Of a stretch of DNA of 64,000 nucleotides, positions 51,273-59,924 are shown in pieces (position 1 is the first letter of the stretch; the number at the start of each line of letters is the position of its first letter). A program made the translations under genes and the position numbers. Source of the DNA: Anaerolineales bacterium. GTDB taxonomy: Bacteria; Chloroflexota; Anaerolineae; Anaerolineales; Villigracilaceae. The notes under the pieces are model-generated. The model saw nothing but the letters and a program-made list of their open reading frames with translations. It did not search any database and had not been told where the DNA came from. Where the stretch lies: assembly GCA_023382595.1 (NCBI GenBank), contig JAHDWB010000001.1:310001-374000 (forward strand), written 5' to 3'.

Positions 51273-52103
51273 ATGAGTACTTACCGCCGTAATCCGCTTG
51301 GAGGTGGGCTGAGCCACCTGTGGAACAGCATTGTCCACAACCGCAAATTCAACCGCGGCGCCGCCTGGGGCATGATGATCGTCGGCGCGCTCGCCGCCTT
51401 TGAGGTGTTCAACTTCAGCGCCACGCGCCATGCCCTGCAGGACATTCTCGGCAATGTCGCCTTCGCCGGCATGCAATGGGCAACCGTGCTTGCCGTTGCC
51501 TTCTGCGGCATCGACTTTGCCGGAATCGCGCGCATCTTCACCCCTGAACAGGGTCGTGACGAACCTGCCGAGGTCTACTACCTCTTCGGGGCATGGCTGC
51601 TCGCCGCAGGTTTCAACGCCATGCTGATCTGGTGGAGCGTATCCGTAGCCATCGCCAACAATGGCGGTCTGCAGGGCACCGCAACCATCAGCTCACAGAC
51701 GCTCAACCAAAGCGTGCCGATCTTCGTCGCCTGCATGGTCTGGCTGATCCGCGTACTGATCATCGGGACGATCTCCCTCGCCGGAGACCGCATCTTCACC
51801 ACCGCAACTGCTGGGCAAAATTCCTATCCGCGCCAGTACAACCCGCCCCCACAACCTCGGCAATCGTCCTATCAGGCTCCCGTGAGCCGCTCCGCCAGCT
51901 CCTACAACCAACCGTCCAACGAGCCGATCCTGCGCCCGGCATCACAGATCAACCGCCCAGTGAACACCCCGTCCAACTTCCGCCCCGCGCCGAAGCCCGT
52001 GCAATCCCAGCAGACCTCGTTCATCCCGCCGGAACCGACCTACCACCCCGTTGGCTATGAAGCTCGCAGTTCCGAAGGCAGTGACCGCCGCTACAACGCG
52101 TAA
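51273..52103 (+). CDS. Membrane protein with Pro/Ser/Gln-rich tail
   Basis: The 276-residue protein has four membrane segments (about 30-50, 65-85, 105-130 and 148-170). A long polar C-terminal region (about 178-276) rich in Pro, Ser, Gln and Asn follows, probably cytoplasmic and disordered. No family is recognised. The ATG at 51273 follows AAGGAGG. The gene is controlled by two LexA-type boxes and is followed by a membrane-anchored lytic transglycosylase, so it is expected to be induced by DNA damage. The pair is reminiscent of conjugative or phage-derived modules, but no such genes are adjacent. Confidence 0.7.
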   Translation: MSTYRRNPLGGGLSHLWNSIVHNRKFNRGAAWGMMIVGALAAFEVFNFSATRHALQDILGNVAFAGMQWATVLAVAFCGIDFAGIARIFTPEQGRDEPAEVYYLFGAWLLAAGFNAMLIWWSVSVAIANNGGLQGTATISSQTLNQSVPIFVACMVWLIRVLIIGTISLAGDRIFTTATAGQNSYPRQYNPPPQPRQSSYQAPVSRSASSYNQPSNEPILRPASQINRPVNTPSNFRPAPKPVQSQQTSFIPPEPTYHPVGYEARSSEGSDRRYNA

Positions 52104-52187
52104 CCTGTACACGCGACGAAATGTCGCACTACAACCTAACACCTTTTCGAGCCCGGGTCCTCCAGACCCAGAAAAGAGACCCTAACT

Positions 52188-52931
52188 ATGCCCCGTGCTC
52201 GCACGACACAAACTGACTGGCAGACAGCCGCGACCCAGTACGACGAAGGGAGCGGCTGTTTGTCTGGTTTTGCCCTCGTCCCGCTTACCGTTATCCTGAT
52301 CAGCGCTTTCCTCGCCGCCTTCGCCTGGCAGGCTGAGCCCCTACCCCTCGCGCCGCGTCCGGTCAACACCGCCATCGCGGAACCGGTCATGGCAGACATC
52401 CTGCCAGCGGAAGAGCTGCCCACCTCCACGCCCTCCGGCATCTCCCCCATCTTCCGCCGCGAAGTGCTCTACTGGGCGGATTCCATCTCCAAGTGGGCAG
52501 CCGCCTCGAACCTTAACCCGAATTTGGTTGCCACCATCATGCAGATCGAATCCTGCGGCGACCCGCGCGCCGTCTCCAGCGCCGGCGCGATGGGATTATT
52601 CCAAGTCATGCCGTATCACTTCCGGACAGGCGAAAATCCCTACAATCCCGATACCAATGCCCTGCGTGGACTCGGCTATCTCTCCCGCTCGCTCGAAACC
52701 GCCAACGGGGATGCCCGTCTCGCAATGGCAGGCTACAACGGCGGCATCGGCGTCATCCCGCGCGGTGAATGGACATGGTCTGCACAGACAAAACGCTACG
52801 TCCAATACGGCGTCCCCATTTACATGGACGCCATCAGCGGCGTAACCACAAGCAATGCGCTATATGAATGGTATTCGAAATATGGGGCGAGTTTATGCAG
52901 GCAAGCCAGCCGGCGGCTTGGTCTGCCCTAA
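52188..52931 (+). CDS. Membrane-anchored lytic transglycosylase (SLT)
   Basis: This 247-residue protein has one membrane anchor (about 28-48) and an extracellular SLT/lysozyme-like domain (about 95-225). The catalytic Glu lies in IMQIESCGDPRAVSSAGAMG, and later FQVMPYHF, NLRGLGYLSRS-like and AMAGYNGGIGVI match family 1 transglycosylases. It should cleave the glycan strands of peptidoglycan. It follows the SOS-controlled membrane protein by 84 bp without a terminator, so co-induction is likely. The stop codon is 4 bp from the convergent histidine kinase gene. Confidence 0.9.
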   Translation: MPRARTTQTDWQTAATQYDEGSGCLSGFALVPLTVILISAFLAAFAWQAEPLPLAPRPVNTAIAEPVMADILPAEELPTSTPSGISPIFRREVLYWADSISKWAAASNLNPNLVATIMQIESCGDPRAVSSAGAMGLFQVMPYHFRTGENPYNPDTNALRGLGYLSRSLETANGDARLAMAGYNGGIGVIPRGEWTWSAQTKRYVQYGVPIYMDAISGVTTSNALYEWYSKYGASLCRQASRRLGLP

Positions 52932-52935
52932 GACC

Positions 52936-54303
52936 TTACTTGATCACATTCAGCCAGATCACGAACGTTGTCCCCTGCCCCTCTTTTGACTCGACCTTGA
53001 TCTGCCCGCCATGCTGCTCGATGATCCAGTGCGCAATGGACAAGCCCAGCCCAAAGCCGCTGGTCTGCGAACGTGTGCGGGACTTTTCCGCGCGATAGAA
53101 GCGGTCAAAGATATGGGGGAGATCGGCGGCTGGGATGCCCGGTCCCGTGTCCCGTATGATGACGCGCGCCTGATCCCCCACCCGCGACAAACTGACGAAA
53201 ATATCCCCGCCATGCGGCGTGTACTGAATGGCATTCGCCACCAGATTCAAGAACACCTGCTTCAGACGGTCGCGGTCACCGCGCACCACTGCCTGGTCAA
53301 TATCGTTGAGGTGCACACTGACCTTGCTGCGCGCTAGCACCTGCATTTCAGTGAAGACCTCGGTCAGCAGGAGGTCCAATTCGACCGCAGTGAAGTTAAG
53401 CGCGAGCTTTCCGGACTCCGCCTGTGCGAGCATCAGCAGACCGCCCACCAAACGCGTCAGCCTGCCCGCTTCCTGCGCGATGCTGTTGAGCGATTCTTCG
53501 TCCACTTCCTTCATGCGGCGCATCAGATCGACATTGCCCTTGATGACCGTGAGCGGCGTCCGCAATTCGTGGCTGACATCCGCCAGAAAGCGCTGTTGCG
53601 ACGTAAACAATGACTCAAGCCGTTCCAGCGTCTGGTTGAATGAAACGACCAGATCGCTGATCTCATCCTGCGACTGCCCCAAATGCGGGATGCGGCGGGA
53701 GAGGTCGTCGGCGCGGTTGATCTGATCCACGGTTTCGGCGATGGTATCCAGCGGAGATAGCACACTTCCAAGCACGCCCCACGAACCAAATCCCACCAAA
53801 ATAACCGCCACCACAGTAATCATCGTCATGATCGAAAGCAGGTTGCTGCGGGTTGCATCCACCAGCGCAATACTCGCACCGACCTGCAACGTGCCGACGA
53901 CACGCTGCCCCGCTTCGAGAGGCACGCTCAGCACGCGCATGTGGACGCCGTCCACGTATGAATCGGTATAAATGGTCGTGGCAGCTCGAAGACCGATGGG
54001 ATCGAGCGAACTTGACATCGGTCCGATACTGGGGGAAGTTTCGACGAGCGTCCCATCTGCGTTCCAGACCTGGAAACGGGCATTGGGGTTCATATCCAAT
54101 GGGAGCTGGTCAAGGACGATCAATTCCCCCACCGGGTTGACGCGGGTCACGCCGATGATGTCGCGCGCGGCCGCAGCCAGCATGGTATCCACCTGATTGA
54201 GCAAAATAATGCTGATGAGGACATACACCGCCGCGCCAAAGATGAGCAATATCCCGCCCATAATGGTGGTGTAGAGCAATGTAAGGCGCAGGCGCAGGGA
54301 CAT
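52936..54303 (-). CDS. Sensor histidine kinase
   Basis: The 455-residue kinase has two membrane segments (about 10-33 and 158-180) around a sensor domain (about 35-155). A HAMP domain (about 180-235) follows, then the dimerisation/phosphoacceptor motif FLADVSHELRTPLTVIKGN and the ATPase boxes NLVANAIQYTPHGG, DTGPGIPAADLPHIFDRFYR and GFGLGLSIAHWIIEQHGG. It phosphorylates the response regulator encoded upstream. A hairpin (54354-54377) between the two genes could reduce kinase expression. Confidence 0.93.
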   Translation of the reverse strand: MSLRLRLTLLYTTIMGGILLIFGAAVYVLISIILLNQVDTMLAAAARDIIGVTRVNPVGELIVLDQLPLDMNPNARFQVWNADGTLVETSPSIGPMSSSLDPIGLRAATTIYTDSYVDGVHMRVLSVPLEAGQRVVGTLQVGASIALVDATRSNLLSIMTMITVVAVILVGFGSWGVLGSVLSPLDTIAETVDQINRADDLSRRIPHLGQSQDEISDLVVSFNQTLERLESLFTSQQRFLADVSHELRTPLTVIKGNVDLMRRMKEVDEESLNSIAQEAGRLTRLVGGLLMLAQAESGKLALNFTAVELDLLLTEVFTEMQVLARSKVSVHLNDIDQAVVRGDRDRLKQVFLNLVANAIQYTPHGGDIFVSLSRVGDQARVIIRDTGPGIPAADLPHIFDRFYRAEKSRTRSQTSGFGLGLSIAHWIIEQHGGQIKVESKEGQGTTFVIWLNVIK

Positions 54304-54353
54304 GGAACTCAGTGTAATGGTGTGAGTTTAAGACAACCTGAGAGCATACAAAA

Positions 54354-54377
54354 CAGCGGCAGTTTTCACTGCCGCTG
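54354..54377 (-). terminator. Intercistronic hairpin (possible attenuator)
   Basis: CAGCGGCAG (54354-54362) and CTGCCGCTG (54369-54377) form a 9-bp stem. On the minus strand it is followed by TTTTGT. It lies between the response regulator and kinase genes, where partial termination would favour the regulator. Confidence 0.65.
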
Positions 54378-54382
54378 ATGAT

Positions 54383-55060
54383 TTACGGATTTTCCCGCAG
54401 GACGTATCCCACTCCGCGCACGGTATGGATGAGGCGCTGCTCGTTCTCGGCTTCCAACTTCTGGCGCAGGTATCGAATATACACTTCCAGCACGTTGCTT
54501 TCGCCGCCAAAATCATAGCCCCATACGCGGTCGAAAATGACCTCACGCGTCAGCACCTGCTTAGGATGGCGCAGGAACAACTCCAGCAATTCATATTCCT
54601 TCGCCGTCAACGCCACCACACGGGTCCCGCGCGATGCCTGACGCGACCCGGTATCCAGCGAAAGGTCGGCAAATTTCAGGACGGGAATCCGCTCCGGCTG
54701 GGTGCGACGCAACAGCGCGCGCACGCGCGCGAGCAATTCATCCAGATTGAACGGCTTGACCATGTAGTCATCCGCGCCGGCATCCAACCCCTGGATGCGG
54801 TCCTGCACAGTGTCCTTGGCGGTCAGCATCAGGATGGGGATCGAGCCGCCCTGCCGCAGGCGATGGCAAACTTCCAAACCGTCCATCCCAGGCAGCATCC
54901 AATCCAAAATGACAAGATCGGGAGTGTGGTCGCGTGCTGCGATCAGCCCCATGCGCCCGTCAACGGCGGTATCCACCGTGTAGCCTTCATAAGCCAAACC
55001 GCGCTGCAGTAATTTCAGGATCGCCTGGTCGTCTTCGATAATTAGGATTCGCTCATTCAT
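54383..55060 (-). CDS. OmpR-type response regulator
   Basis: The 225-residue protein (start [15 protein letters not shown] upstream) has a receiver domain with acidic pocket EDD, the phospho-acceptor Asp in [13 protein letters not shown] (about residue 53), Thr in MLTAKD and Lys in DDYMVKPF. A winged-helix DNA-binding domain follows (about 130-225: [39 protein letters not shown]). The kinase gene follows. The target genes are not evident, although the operon lies between the transglycosylase and translation genes. Confidence 0.93.
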   Translation of the reverse strand: MNERILIIEDDQAILKLLQRGLAYEGYTVDTAVDGRMGLIAARDHTPDLVILDWMLPGMDGLEVCHRLRQGGSIPILMLTAKDTVQDRIQGLDAGADDYMVKPFNLDELLARVRALLRRTQPERIPVLKFADLSLDTGSRQASRGTRVVALTAKEYELLELFLRHPKQVLTREVIFDRVWGYDFGGESNVLEVYIRYLRQKLEAENEQRLIHTVRGVGYVLRENP

Positions 55061-55103
55061 GGCATTACTCCTGTTCAAAATATACCATAATTTCCATTCG
55101 GGT

Positions 55104-55754
55104 TTATTCGCCTCTCAGCGTGTTCACAGCCTTCTGAAAGTCATTAGGATAGTCCGCTTGAAAGGACATCATCTTACCTGTGACCGGGTGACTGAATTTG
55201 AGCGAAAATGCGTGCAGCGCCGCACGCGATATGACATCTGTTTCCGGCGCGCTGTACAGGATATCGCCCAAAAGCGGATGACCCAGCGCATACGCATGGA
55301 CACGAATCTGATGCGTCCGCCCCGTCATCGGCATCGCCTCGACCAACGCCGACGCCTGCCAGCGTTCCAGAAGCTTGAACCTCGTCTCCGAGCGGACTCC
55401 CTTGCGGTCATCCACCATCGTGCGATGTTTGTGCCCCACGTTCACCCGCAGCGGATGTTTGGCGGTTTTCTCGTCCCATTTTGGCACGCCGTTGAAAATG
55501 GCGTGATATTTCTTCTCCACCTGATGCTTCTCGAATTGGATGTTCAACGAGCGATGCGCGTCTGCCGTCAACGCAAAGACCACGATCCCGCTCGTGGATT
55601 TGTCGATGCGGTGCACGACCCAGACCTTTTCGTATCTTTCCTCAAGGAGTCTGACCAGATACGGCGCATCCTTATCCCAGCCTTCGGGGAGCACGGAAAG
55701 CCCCGCGGGTTTGTTCACCACCAGAATATCAGAATCCGAAAAAATGATCTCCAT
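55104..55754 (-). CDS. RluA-family pseudouridine synthase
   Basis: The 216-residue protein converts uridine to pseudouridine in rRNA or tRNA. The catalytic Asp lies in [16 protein letters not shown], and LSVLPEGW (family start block), [20 protein letters not shown] and a late [13 protein letters not shown] are diagnostic of the RluA group. It lacks an S4 domain and is short, so RluA/TruC-like rather than RluD-like. The target site cannot be assigned from the sequence. A GTG at 55760 could add two residues. Confidence 0.9.
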   Translation of the reverse strand: MEIIFSDSDILVVNKPAGLSVLPEGWDKDAPYLVRLLEERYEKVWVVHRIDKSTSGIVVFALTADAHRSLNIQFEKHQVEKKYHAIFNGVPKWDEKTAKHPLRVNVGHKHRTMVDDRKGVRSETRFKLLERWQASALVEAMPMTGRTHQIRVHAYALGHPLLGDILYSAPETDVISRAALHAFSLKFSHPVTGKMMSFQADYPNDFQKAVNTLRGE

Positions 55755-55813
55755 ACACACATTGTACTCCAGCGGCTTGACATCCCTTCCGAAACTGGCG
55801 TATGATGGTTCGC

Positions 55814-56650
55814 ATGAACCAGCAATCTCCCAACGAACCCTATAATCCCTTCCTGATCGATTCGCTCAACCATCCGCTGGCGGGACCCATCCGCAAACTG
55901 CTGCATCGGGACGGGCGGCGCGAACTCAATCAAATTCTTATCGATGACGAAGAGAATATCTTGCAGGCGCTGGAAGCGGGCGTGGAAATCGAATCTGTTT
56001 ATTATGCCGGGGAGGAAGTCATTTCGGACGAATTGCGGAACAAACTGACACCCGGCGCCACCATCCACGAAGTGGCAAAACGGACTACAAAAAAAATCTT
56101 CGAAAACGACAAGCTCTCACGCATCTTTGCAATTGCCAAAACGCCCAAACCCATTGGCTTGGAGGCGTTGAAAAGCATCAAAAAGGATGTTGTTGTGCTG
56201 GAAGACCTGAGCATTTCAGGCAATATCGGCAACATCACGCGCACATCGCTTGCACTGGGCGTGGGCGGGATCATCCTGCTCAACATGGACCCGATCGACC
56301 TGTATGACCGGCGACTGATCCGCGCCAGCCGCGGATATATGTTCTCCCTGCCGATGATCACCGCCTCCACCAGCGATCTTCTCAACTACTGCAAAACGAA
56401 TAACGAGACTCTGCTCGTCACTGCCATGGATGCGGACATGACCGTGGGCCAGATCGCAGCCATCCCCGAACGCCTGTTGATCGTCTTCGGCAGTGAAAAA
56501 GACGGATGCTCGCCCGAGATCGAGGCTGCCGCCACGATGAAAGTGCGCATTCCCATCAGTGACAAGGTCGAATCGCTCAATGTTTCCGCCTCGGCAGGGA
56601 TCACGCTGTTTAACCGCATCGGATTCAATCAAAATATGAGCGCCGCATAA
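55814..56650 (+). CDS. SpoU/TsnR-type 23S rRNA 2'-O-methyltransferase
   Basis: The protein (about 278 residues) has an N-terminal L30e-like substrate-binding domain and a C-terminal SPOUT knot: NIGNITRTSLALGVGGIILL (motif 1), LIVFGSEKDGCSPEI (motif 2) and SLNVSASAGITLFNRI (motif 3). The N-terminal domain and DLYDRRLIRASRGYMFSLP resemble the thiostrepton-resistance methyltransferase (TsnR/NshR), which modifies the ribosomal GTPase centre. A housekeeping rRNA methylation is equally possible. The start could also be at 55802. Confidence 0.83.
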   Translation: MNQQSPNEPYNPFLIDSLNHPLAGPIRKLLHRDGRRELNQILIDDEENILQALEAGVEIESVYYAGEEVISDELRNKLTPGATIHEVAKRTTKKIFENDKLSRIFAIAKTPKPIGLEALKSIKKDVVVLEDLSISGNIGNITRTSLALGVGGIILLNMDPIDLYDRRLIRASRGYMFSLPMITASTSDLLNYCKTNNETLLVTAMDADMTVGQIAAIPERLLIVFGSEKDGCSPEIEAAATMKVRIPISDKVESLNVSASAGITLFNRIGFNQNMSAA

Positions 56651-56713
56651 GAAAGGGGAACAAATCTGCAGGGTTGCGCGTTCTTAAAGTAAACATCGAT
56701 ACGGAGAAAAGAA

Positions 56714-57136
56714 ATGAAGAAGATCACCCTGTTATTAATTGCAACTCTTATCGGAGCACTGCTCGCCGCCTGTACAAGCGGAGGCACAGGTTCCGCATCC
56801 ATCACCGGCGAATGGGAACTGGTTTCCTATGGCAGTGCAGCCGGTCCCACCGCCGCCCACACTGAAGTGGAAACCTCCATCTCATTTGGCGAAGACGGTC
56901 AATTCGGCGGCAATGTGGGCTGTAACGGATTCGGCGCAGAGTATGAAGTAAATGGCAACGAGATCACCTTTGACGCCATCGTTTCGACGATGATGTACTG
57001 CGAAGCCGTTGCTGACCAGGAAAGCGCTGTGATCGGCGCACTGTCCGAGAACCCGGTCACATTCCAACTTGACGGCGACACCCTGACGCTTACCTCCGCG
57101 GATGGAGCCTCGGTCGTGGTGCTTGCCCGCAAGTAA
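56714..57136 (+). CDS. META-domain lipoprotein
   Basis: The 140-residue exported protein has a lipobox LLAAC (about 16-20) and one META domain (about 30-135): SITGEWELVSYG, FGEDGQFGGNVGCNGFGAEYEV and a late LTLTSADGASVVVLAR. The HslJ-like family is linked to the cell envelope and to antibiotic tolerance in some bacteria. The ATG at 56714 follows GGAGAAAAG. A terminator follows. Confidence 0.9.
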   Translation: MKKITLLLIATLIGALLAACTSGGTGSASITGEWELVSYGSAAGPTAAHTEVETSISFGEDGQFGGNVGCNGFGAEYEVNGNEITFDAIVSTMMYCEAVADQESAVIGALSENPVTFQLDGDTLTLTSADGASVVVLARK

Positions 57137-57153
57137 ATTGGCTTTTACTGAAA

Positions 57154-57187
57154 AACAAAAACCAGAGATTTTGGTCTCTGGTTTTTG
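57154..57187. terminator. Bidirectional intrinsic terminator
   Basis: AAAACCAGAGA/TCTCTGGTTTT arms with a short TTTTGG loop, plus A and T runs, lie between the META gene and the convergent ABC-2 permease gene. Confidence 0.87.
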
Positions 57188-57191
57188 TTTT

Positions 57192-57977
57192 CTAACTACT
57201 CGCTCCGCTATAACGCTTCAGCCCTGCTTTCCAAACGATGGAAGCCACCCAAAAGCTGGCGATGCTGATGGCAATGTACATCAACACCTGCCCGGAGACC
57301 AATTCGCCGCGCAATGCCTGGAGCGGAATGGTCGTCGCTACAGCAATGGGGATGATGAAGGTGACGATCACCCTCAGCCAAACAGGATACACCGTGACAG
57401 GATAACGTCCCGCATCCATCAATGCCTGGAGAATGGTGACGTTGTTGTCGAACTTGGTGAACCAGAAAGTGAGCGCGATGAGAACGATCCAAAGGCTGTA
57501 GATGACGATCGTGCCTGTGATGGCGAGCAGGACGAAGGTCAGGATCTGAAGCGGGGAGGTCACGTCACCAGACATGTTGATTCCGACCACGATCAAGATC
57601 ACAGCGAGCACCAGGTCCCAGATCCGCCAGACGGTGATGCGCGAAAAAGTGACGAGGAACATGCTGTTGACGGGCTGGAGGATGGTGTAGTCCATCGAGC
57701 CGTCGCGGATGGATTGGTTGAATTTTTCGGTGTTGGGCCAGATGAGCGCGATCATCAATGTGTTGACGAGGCGGAAGACGCCGAGCAGGGCGATCAGCTC
57801 GCCGATGCCCCAGCCGCCGAGGGTTTCAGTGTTGTTAAAGATAATGCTCAAGCTGAGCAGTTCCCAGCCAAGCCACATCAGGTTGAGCAGGATATTGACA
57901 ATCGTGTCGGCGCGATAGGCGAGCGCCATTTGCACGTTGACTTTGAAGAAGGCGGAGAGGAGTTTCAGTGCATACAT
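57192..57977 (-). CDS. ABC-2 type permease (second subunit)
   Basis: This 261-residue protein has six membrane helices and the plan of ABC-2 / DUF990 exporter permeases (N-terminal short amphipathic segment, FKVNVQMALAYRADTIVNIL, and the middle RDGSMDYTILQPVNSMFLV). It lies 3 bp after the first permease gene, so the two form a heterodimer with the ATPase encoded upstream. The substrate is unknown; related systems export lipids, polysaccharide or drugs. Confidence 0.85.
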   Translation of the reverse strand: MYALKLLSAFFKVNVQMALAYRADTIVNILLNLMWLGWELLSLSIIFNNTETLGGWGIGELIALLGVFRLVNTLMIALIWPNTEKFNQSIRDGSMDYTILQPVNSMFLVTFSRITVWRIWDLVLAVILIVVGINMSGDVTSPLQILTFVLLAITGTIVIYSLWIVLIALTFWFTKFDNNVTILQALMDAGRYPVTVYPVWLRVIVTFIIPIAVATTIPLQALRGELVSGQVLMYIAISIASFWVASIVWKAGLKRYSGASS

Positions 57978-57980
57978 GGA

Positions 57981-58778
57981 TTAGGCTCCCACTGCGGAAT
58001 AGCGCTTGACACCGTTGCGCCAGACCCAATTGAAGAAGAGCAATGCAACTCCCAGCCAGACGAACGACATCACGTAACCATGAATGATCTGTTCGACGGA
58101 TAGCCTGCCGAGGATCAACTGAATGGGATAATAGATGAGCAGTTGGAATGGGAGATATTGAGCAATATCCTGAATGATCTGCGGCATGAGCGTGAGCGGC
58201 ACGAACTGACCGGAAAACAACAGGATCAGTGCGAAGTAAAACTCGTGAATGGAATAGACGCGCGTCGTCCAGAAGGCGAGCGAGGTGATGGCGGCGGAGA
58301 ACAGGTAGCCGATAAAGAATGCCAGCAGCATGGCGGGAATTGCAAGCAGGATGCCAACCAATGACACACTGCTGAAATCAGGTTTATAGAGAAAGAACAG
58401 AATGATCCATATGGGGACCAAGCCCATGATGGTCAACATCTTGAACGCCACATTGTTGACGAGCGCGTTCGTCAGCATGGGGTGAATGGGCTTGATCAAT
58501 TCTCCCGAAAGCGAGCCGTCCTGAATTTTGTATGCAAAGGTGTGGATGATGATGTTGCTGGTGATCTGATCGACGATCAAGAGCACCATGTAATAGGTGA
58601 TGAAATCGTTGGCGGTAAATCCGTTGACTTCGCCTTTGACGTTCGCGATACTCGTCCACACGGCGAGATAGATGATGGGCGAGACCAGCCAGTACAGCAG
58701 ATACATGATGAGATTGGCGCGGTACTGCCATTGCTCCGCCCAATTCACCTGCCAGAGTCGTTTGATGATGAGGAACAT
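57981..58778 (-). CDS. ABC-2 type permease (first subunit)
   Basis: The 265-residue protein (start MFLIIKRLWQVN, GGGAGA upstream) has six helices and the same family segment as its partner (WAEQWQYRANLIMYLLYW and IQDGSLSGELIKPIHPML). A longer frame would begin inside the dispersed repeat at 58792 and is rejected. The repeat separates this gene from the ATPase gene upstream by about 110 bp, so the operon is interrupted by the insertion but may still be co-transcribed. Confidence 0.85.
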   Translation of the reverse strand: MFLIIKRLWQVNWAEQWQYRANLIMYLLYWLVSPIIYLAVWTSIANVKGEVNGFTANDFITYYMVLLIVDQITSNIIIHTFAYKIQDGSLSGELIKPIHPMLTNALVNNVAFKMLTIMGLVPIWIILFFLYKPDFSSVSLVGILLAIPAMLLAFFIGYLFSAAITSLAFWTTRVYSIHEFYFALILLFSGQFVPLTLMPQIIQDIAQYLPFQLLIYYPIQLILGRLSVEQIIHGYVMSFVWLGVALLFFNWVWRNGVKRYSAVGA

Positions 58779-58791
58779 AAAGATCTCCCTT

Positions 58792-58880
58792 GTCATTGCG
58801 AGCGGCGTAGAGCGCCGCGAAGCAATCTCCAAGCATGGCAGTGGATTGCTTCGTCGGGCTAACGCCCTCCTCGCAATGAC
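58792..58880. repeat. Dispersed palindromic repeat, copy 2
   Basis: An 89-bp element has ends GTCATTGCGAG/CTCGCAATGAC and internal inverted segments (AAGCAATCTCC and GGATTGCTTCG) like copy 1. It lies between the ABC-2 ATPase and permease genes, within their operon. Confidence 0.75.
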
Positions 58881-58886
58881 GGAATA

Positions 58887-59864
58887 CTATTGATTGAACG
58901 CCTGCTCGATCACGTCTTCGATGGGCGGATCGGCGATGGTGATGTCGTGGATGGGCAGGTCAGCCAAAAGCCGGGATGTGACGCGCGTCACGTCCTCCGC
59001 CTTGACCTGGATGTAGCGCTTCTCCCAGTCCTCTTCGTTTTGAACGGGTTCGCCATACTTCGAGAGATCATGTGAATTTGCCTCGGCAAGCGCAACACCG
59101 ATCAACTTGAACGGCGCGATCTTCTTCGAAAGCGTGTTGATGCCGCCGTCGTATTTCAACTGACCGTGATGGATGATGATAATGCGTTCGCACAGCGCGG
59201 TCACATCCGCCATGTAATGGCTGGTAAGCAGGACGGTCGCGCCGGTGCGTTTATTATATTCTTCGACAAATTCACGGATGCGCGCCTGACCGGTGAGATC
59301 GAGACCGATGGTCGGCTCATCCAAAAACAGGACCTTGGGGCGGTGCAGAAGCCCTGCTGCGATCTCACACTTCATCCGCTCGCCCAGCGAAAGGTTGCGG
59401 ACGGGTTTTTTCATCAGCGGCTCGAGTTCAAGCAGTTCGTCCAACTCTTTGTATGTCTTTTTATATTCGTCGTCAGGGATGCGGTAGATCGCCTGATGCA
59501 ACAGAAACGAGTCCGCCGCAGGGATGTCCCATGAAAGGCGGTTGCGCTGACCCATCACCAGCGTCATCGAACGCAGATATTCAGGCTTGAGTTCCCATGG
59601 CGTGAAACCAAGCACCTCCGCTTTTCCGCCTGTTGGATGCAACAAGCCCGACAGCATCTTGAGCGTGGTGGTTTTGCCCGCACCGTTCGGACCAAGAAAG
59701 CCAACGATCTCGCCGCGCTCGATGGTGAAATCCACATGCTGGACCGCTTTGACATCCTTATATTTACGGTTAAAAAATCCGCGCACCGCCGCGCCGAAGC
59801 CGCCTTCGCGTTCGGGCACTTGATACGTCTTGCTCAATTGTTGGACAGTAATTGTAGGGGACAT
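58887..59864 (-). CDS. ABC-2 exporter ATPase
   Basis: The 325-residue protein has Walker A GPNGAGKTT (about 58-66), Q-loop MGQRNRLSW, signature LSLGERMKCEIA, Walker B VLFLDEPTIGLD and the switch His LLTSHYMADV. An extended C-terminal region (about 230-325) is typical of DrrA/CcmA-like exporter ATPases. The ribosome-binding site AGGAGAG lies inside a perfect 11-bp hairpin, so translation may be regulated by RNA structure. Two permeases follow. Confidence 0.92.
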   Translation of the reverse strand: MSPTITVQQLSKTYQVPEREGGFGAAVRGFFNRKYKDVKAVQHVDFTIERGEIVGFLGPNGAGKTTTLKMLSGLLHPTGGKAEVLGFTPWELKPEYLRSMTLVMGQRNRLSWDIPAADSFLLHQAIYRIPDDEYKKTYKELDELLELEPLMKKPVRNLSLGERMKCEIAAGLLHRPKVLFLDEPTIGLDLTGQARIREFVEEYNKRTGATVLLTSHYMADVTALCERIIIIHHGQLKYDGGINTLSKKIAPFKLIGVALAEANSHDLSKYGEPVQNEEDWEKRYIQVKAEDVTRVTSRLLADLPIHDITIADPPIEDVIEQAFNQ

Positions 59865-59866
59865 AA

Positions 59867-59896
59867 AGAATCTCTCCTGGGGAAGGGAGAGATTCT
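59867..59896 (-). promoter_or_regulatory. Hairpin that masks the ABC ATPase ribosome-binding site
   Basis: AGAATCTCTCC (59867-59877) and GGAGAGATTCT (59886-59896) are exact complements with an 8-nt loop. On the minus-strand RNA the 3' arm contains AGGAGAG, 7 nt before the ATG at 59864, so a folded leader would hide it. This is a candidate translational switch (temperature, protein or translation coupling). Confidence 0.6.
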
Positions 59897-59924
59897 ACCA
59901 TTGATAGAACAAATTTGCTAGAGT

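Noticed and set aside
57102-58103. 333-codon open frame on the plus strand across the META gene end and ABC-2 permeases
   Set aside because: It is antisense to membrane-protein genes and passes through a terminator. No domain is present.
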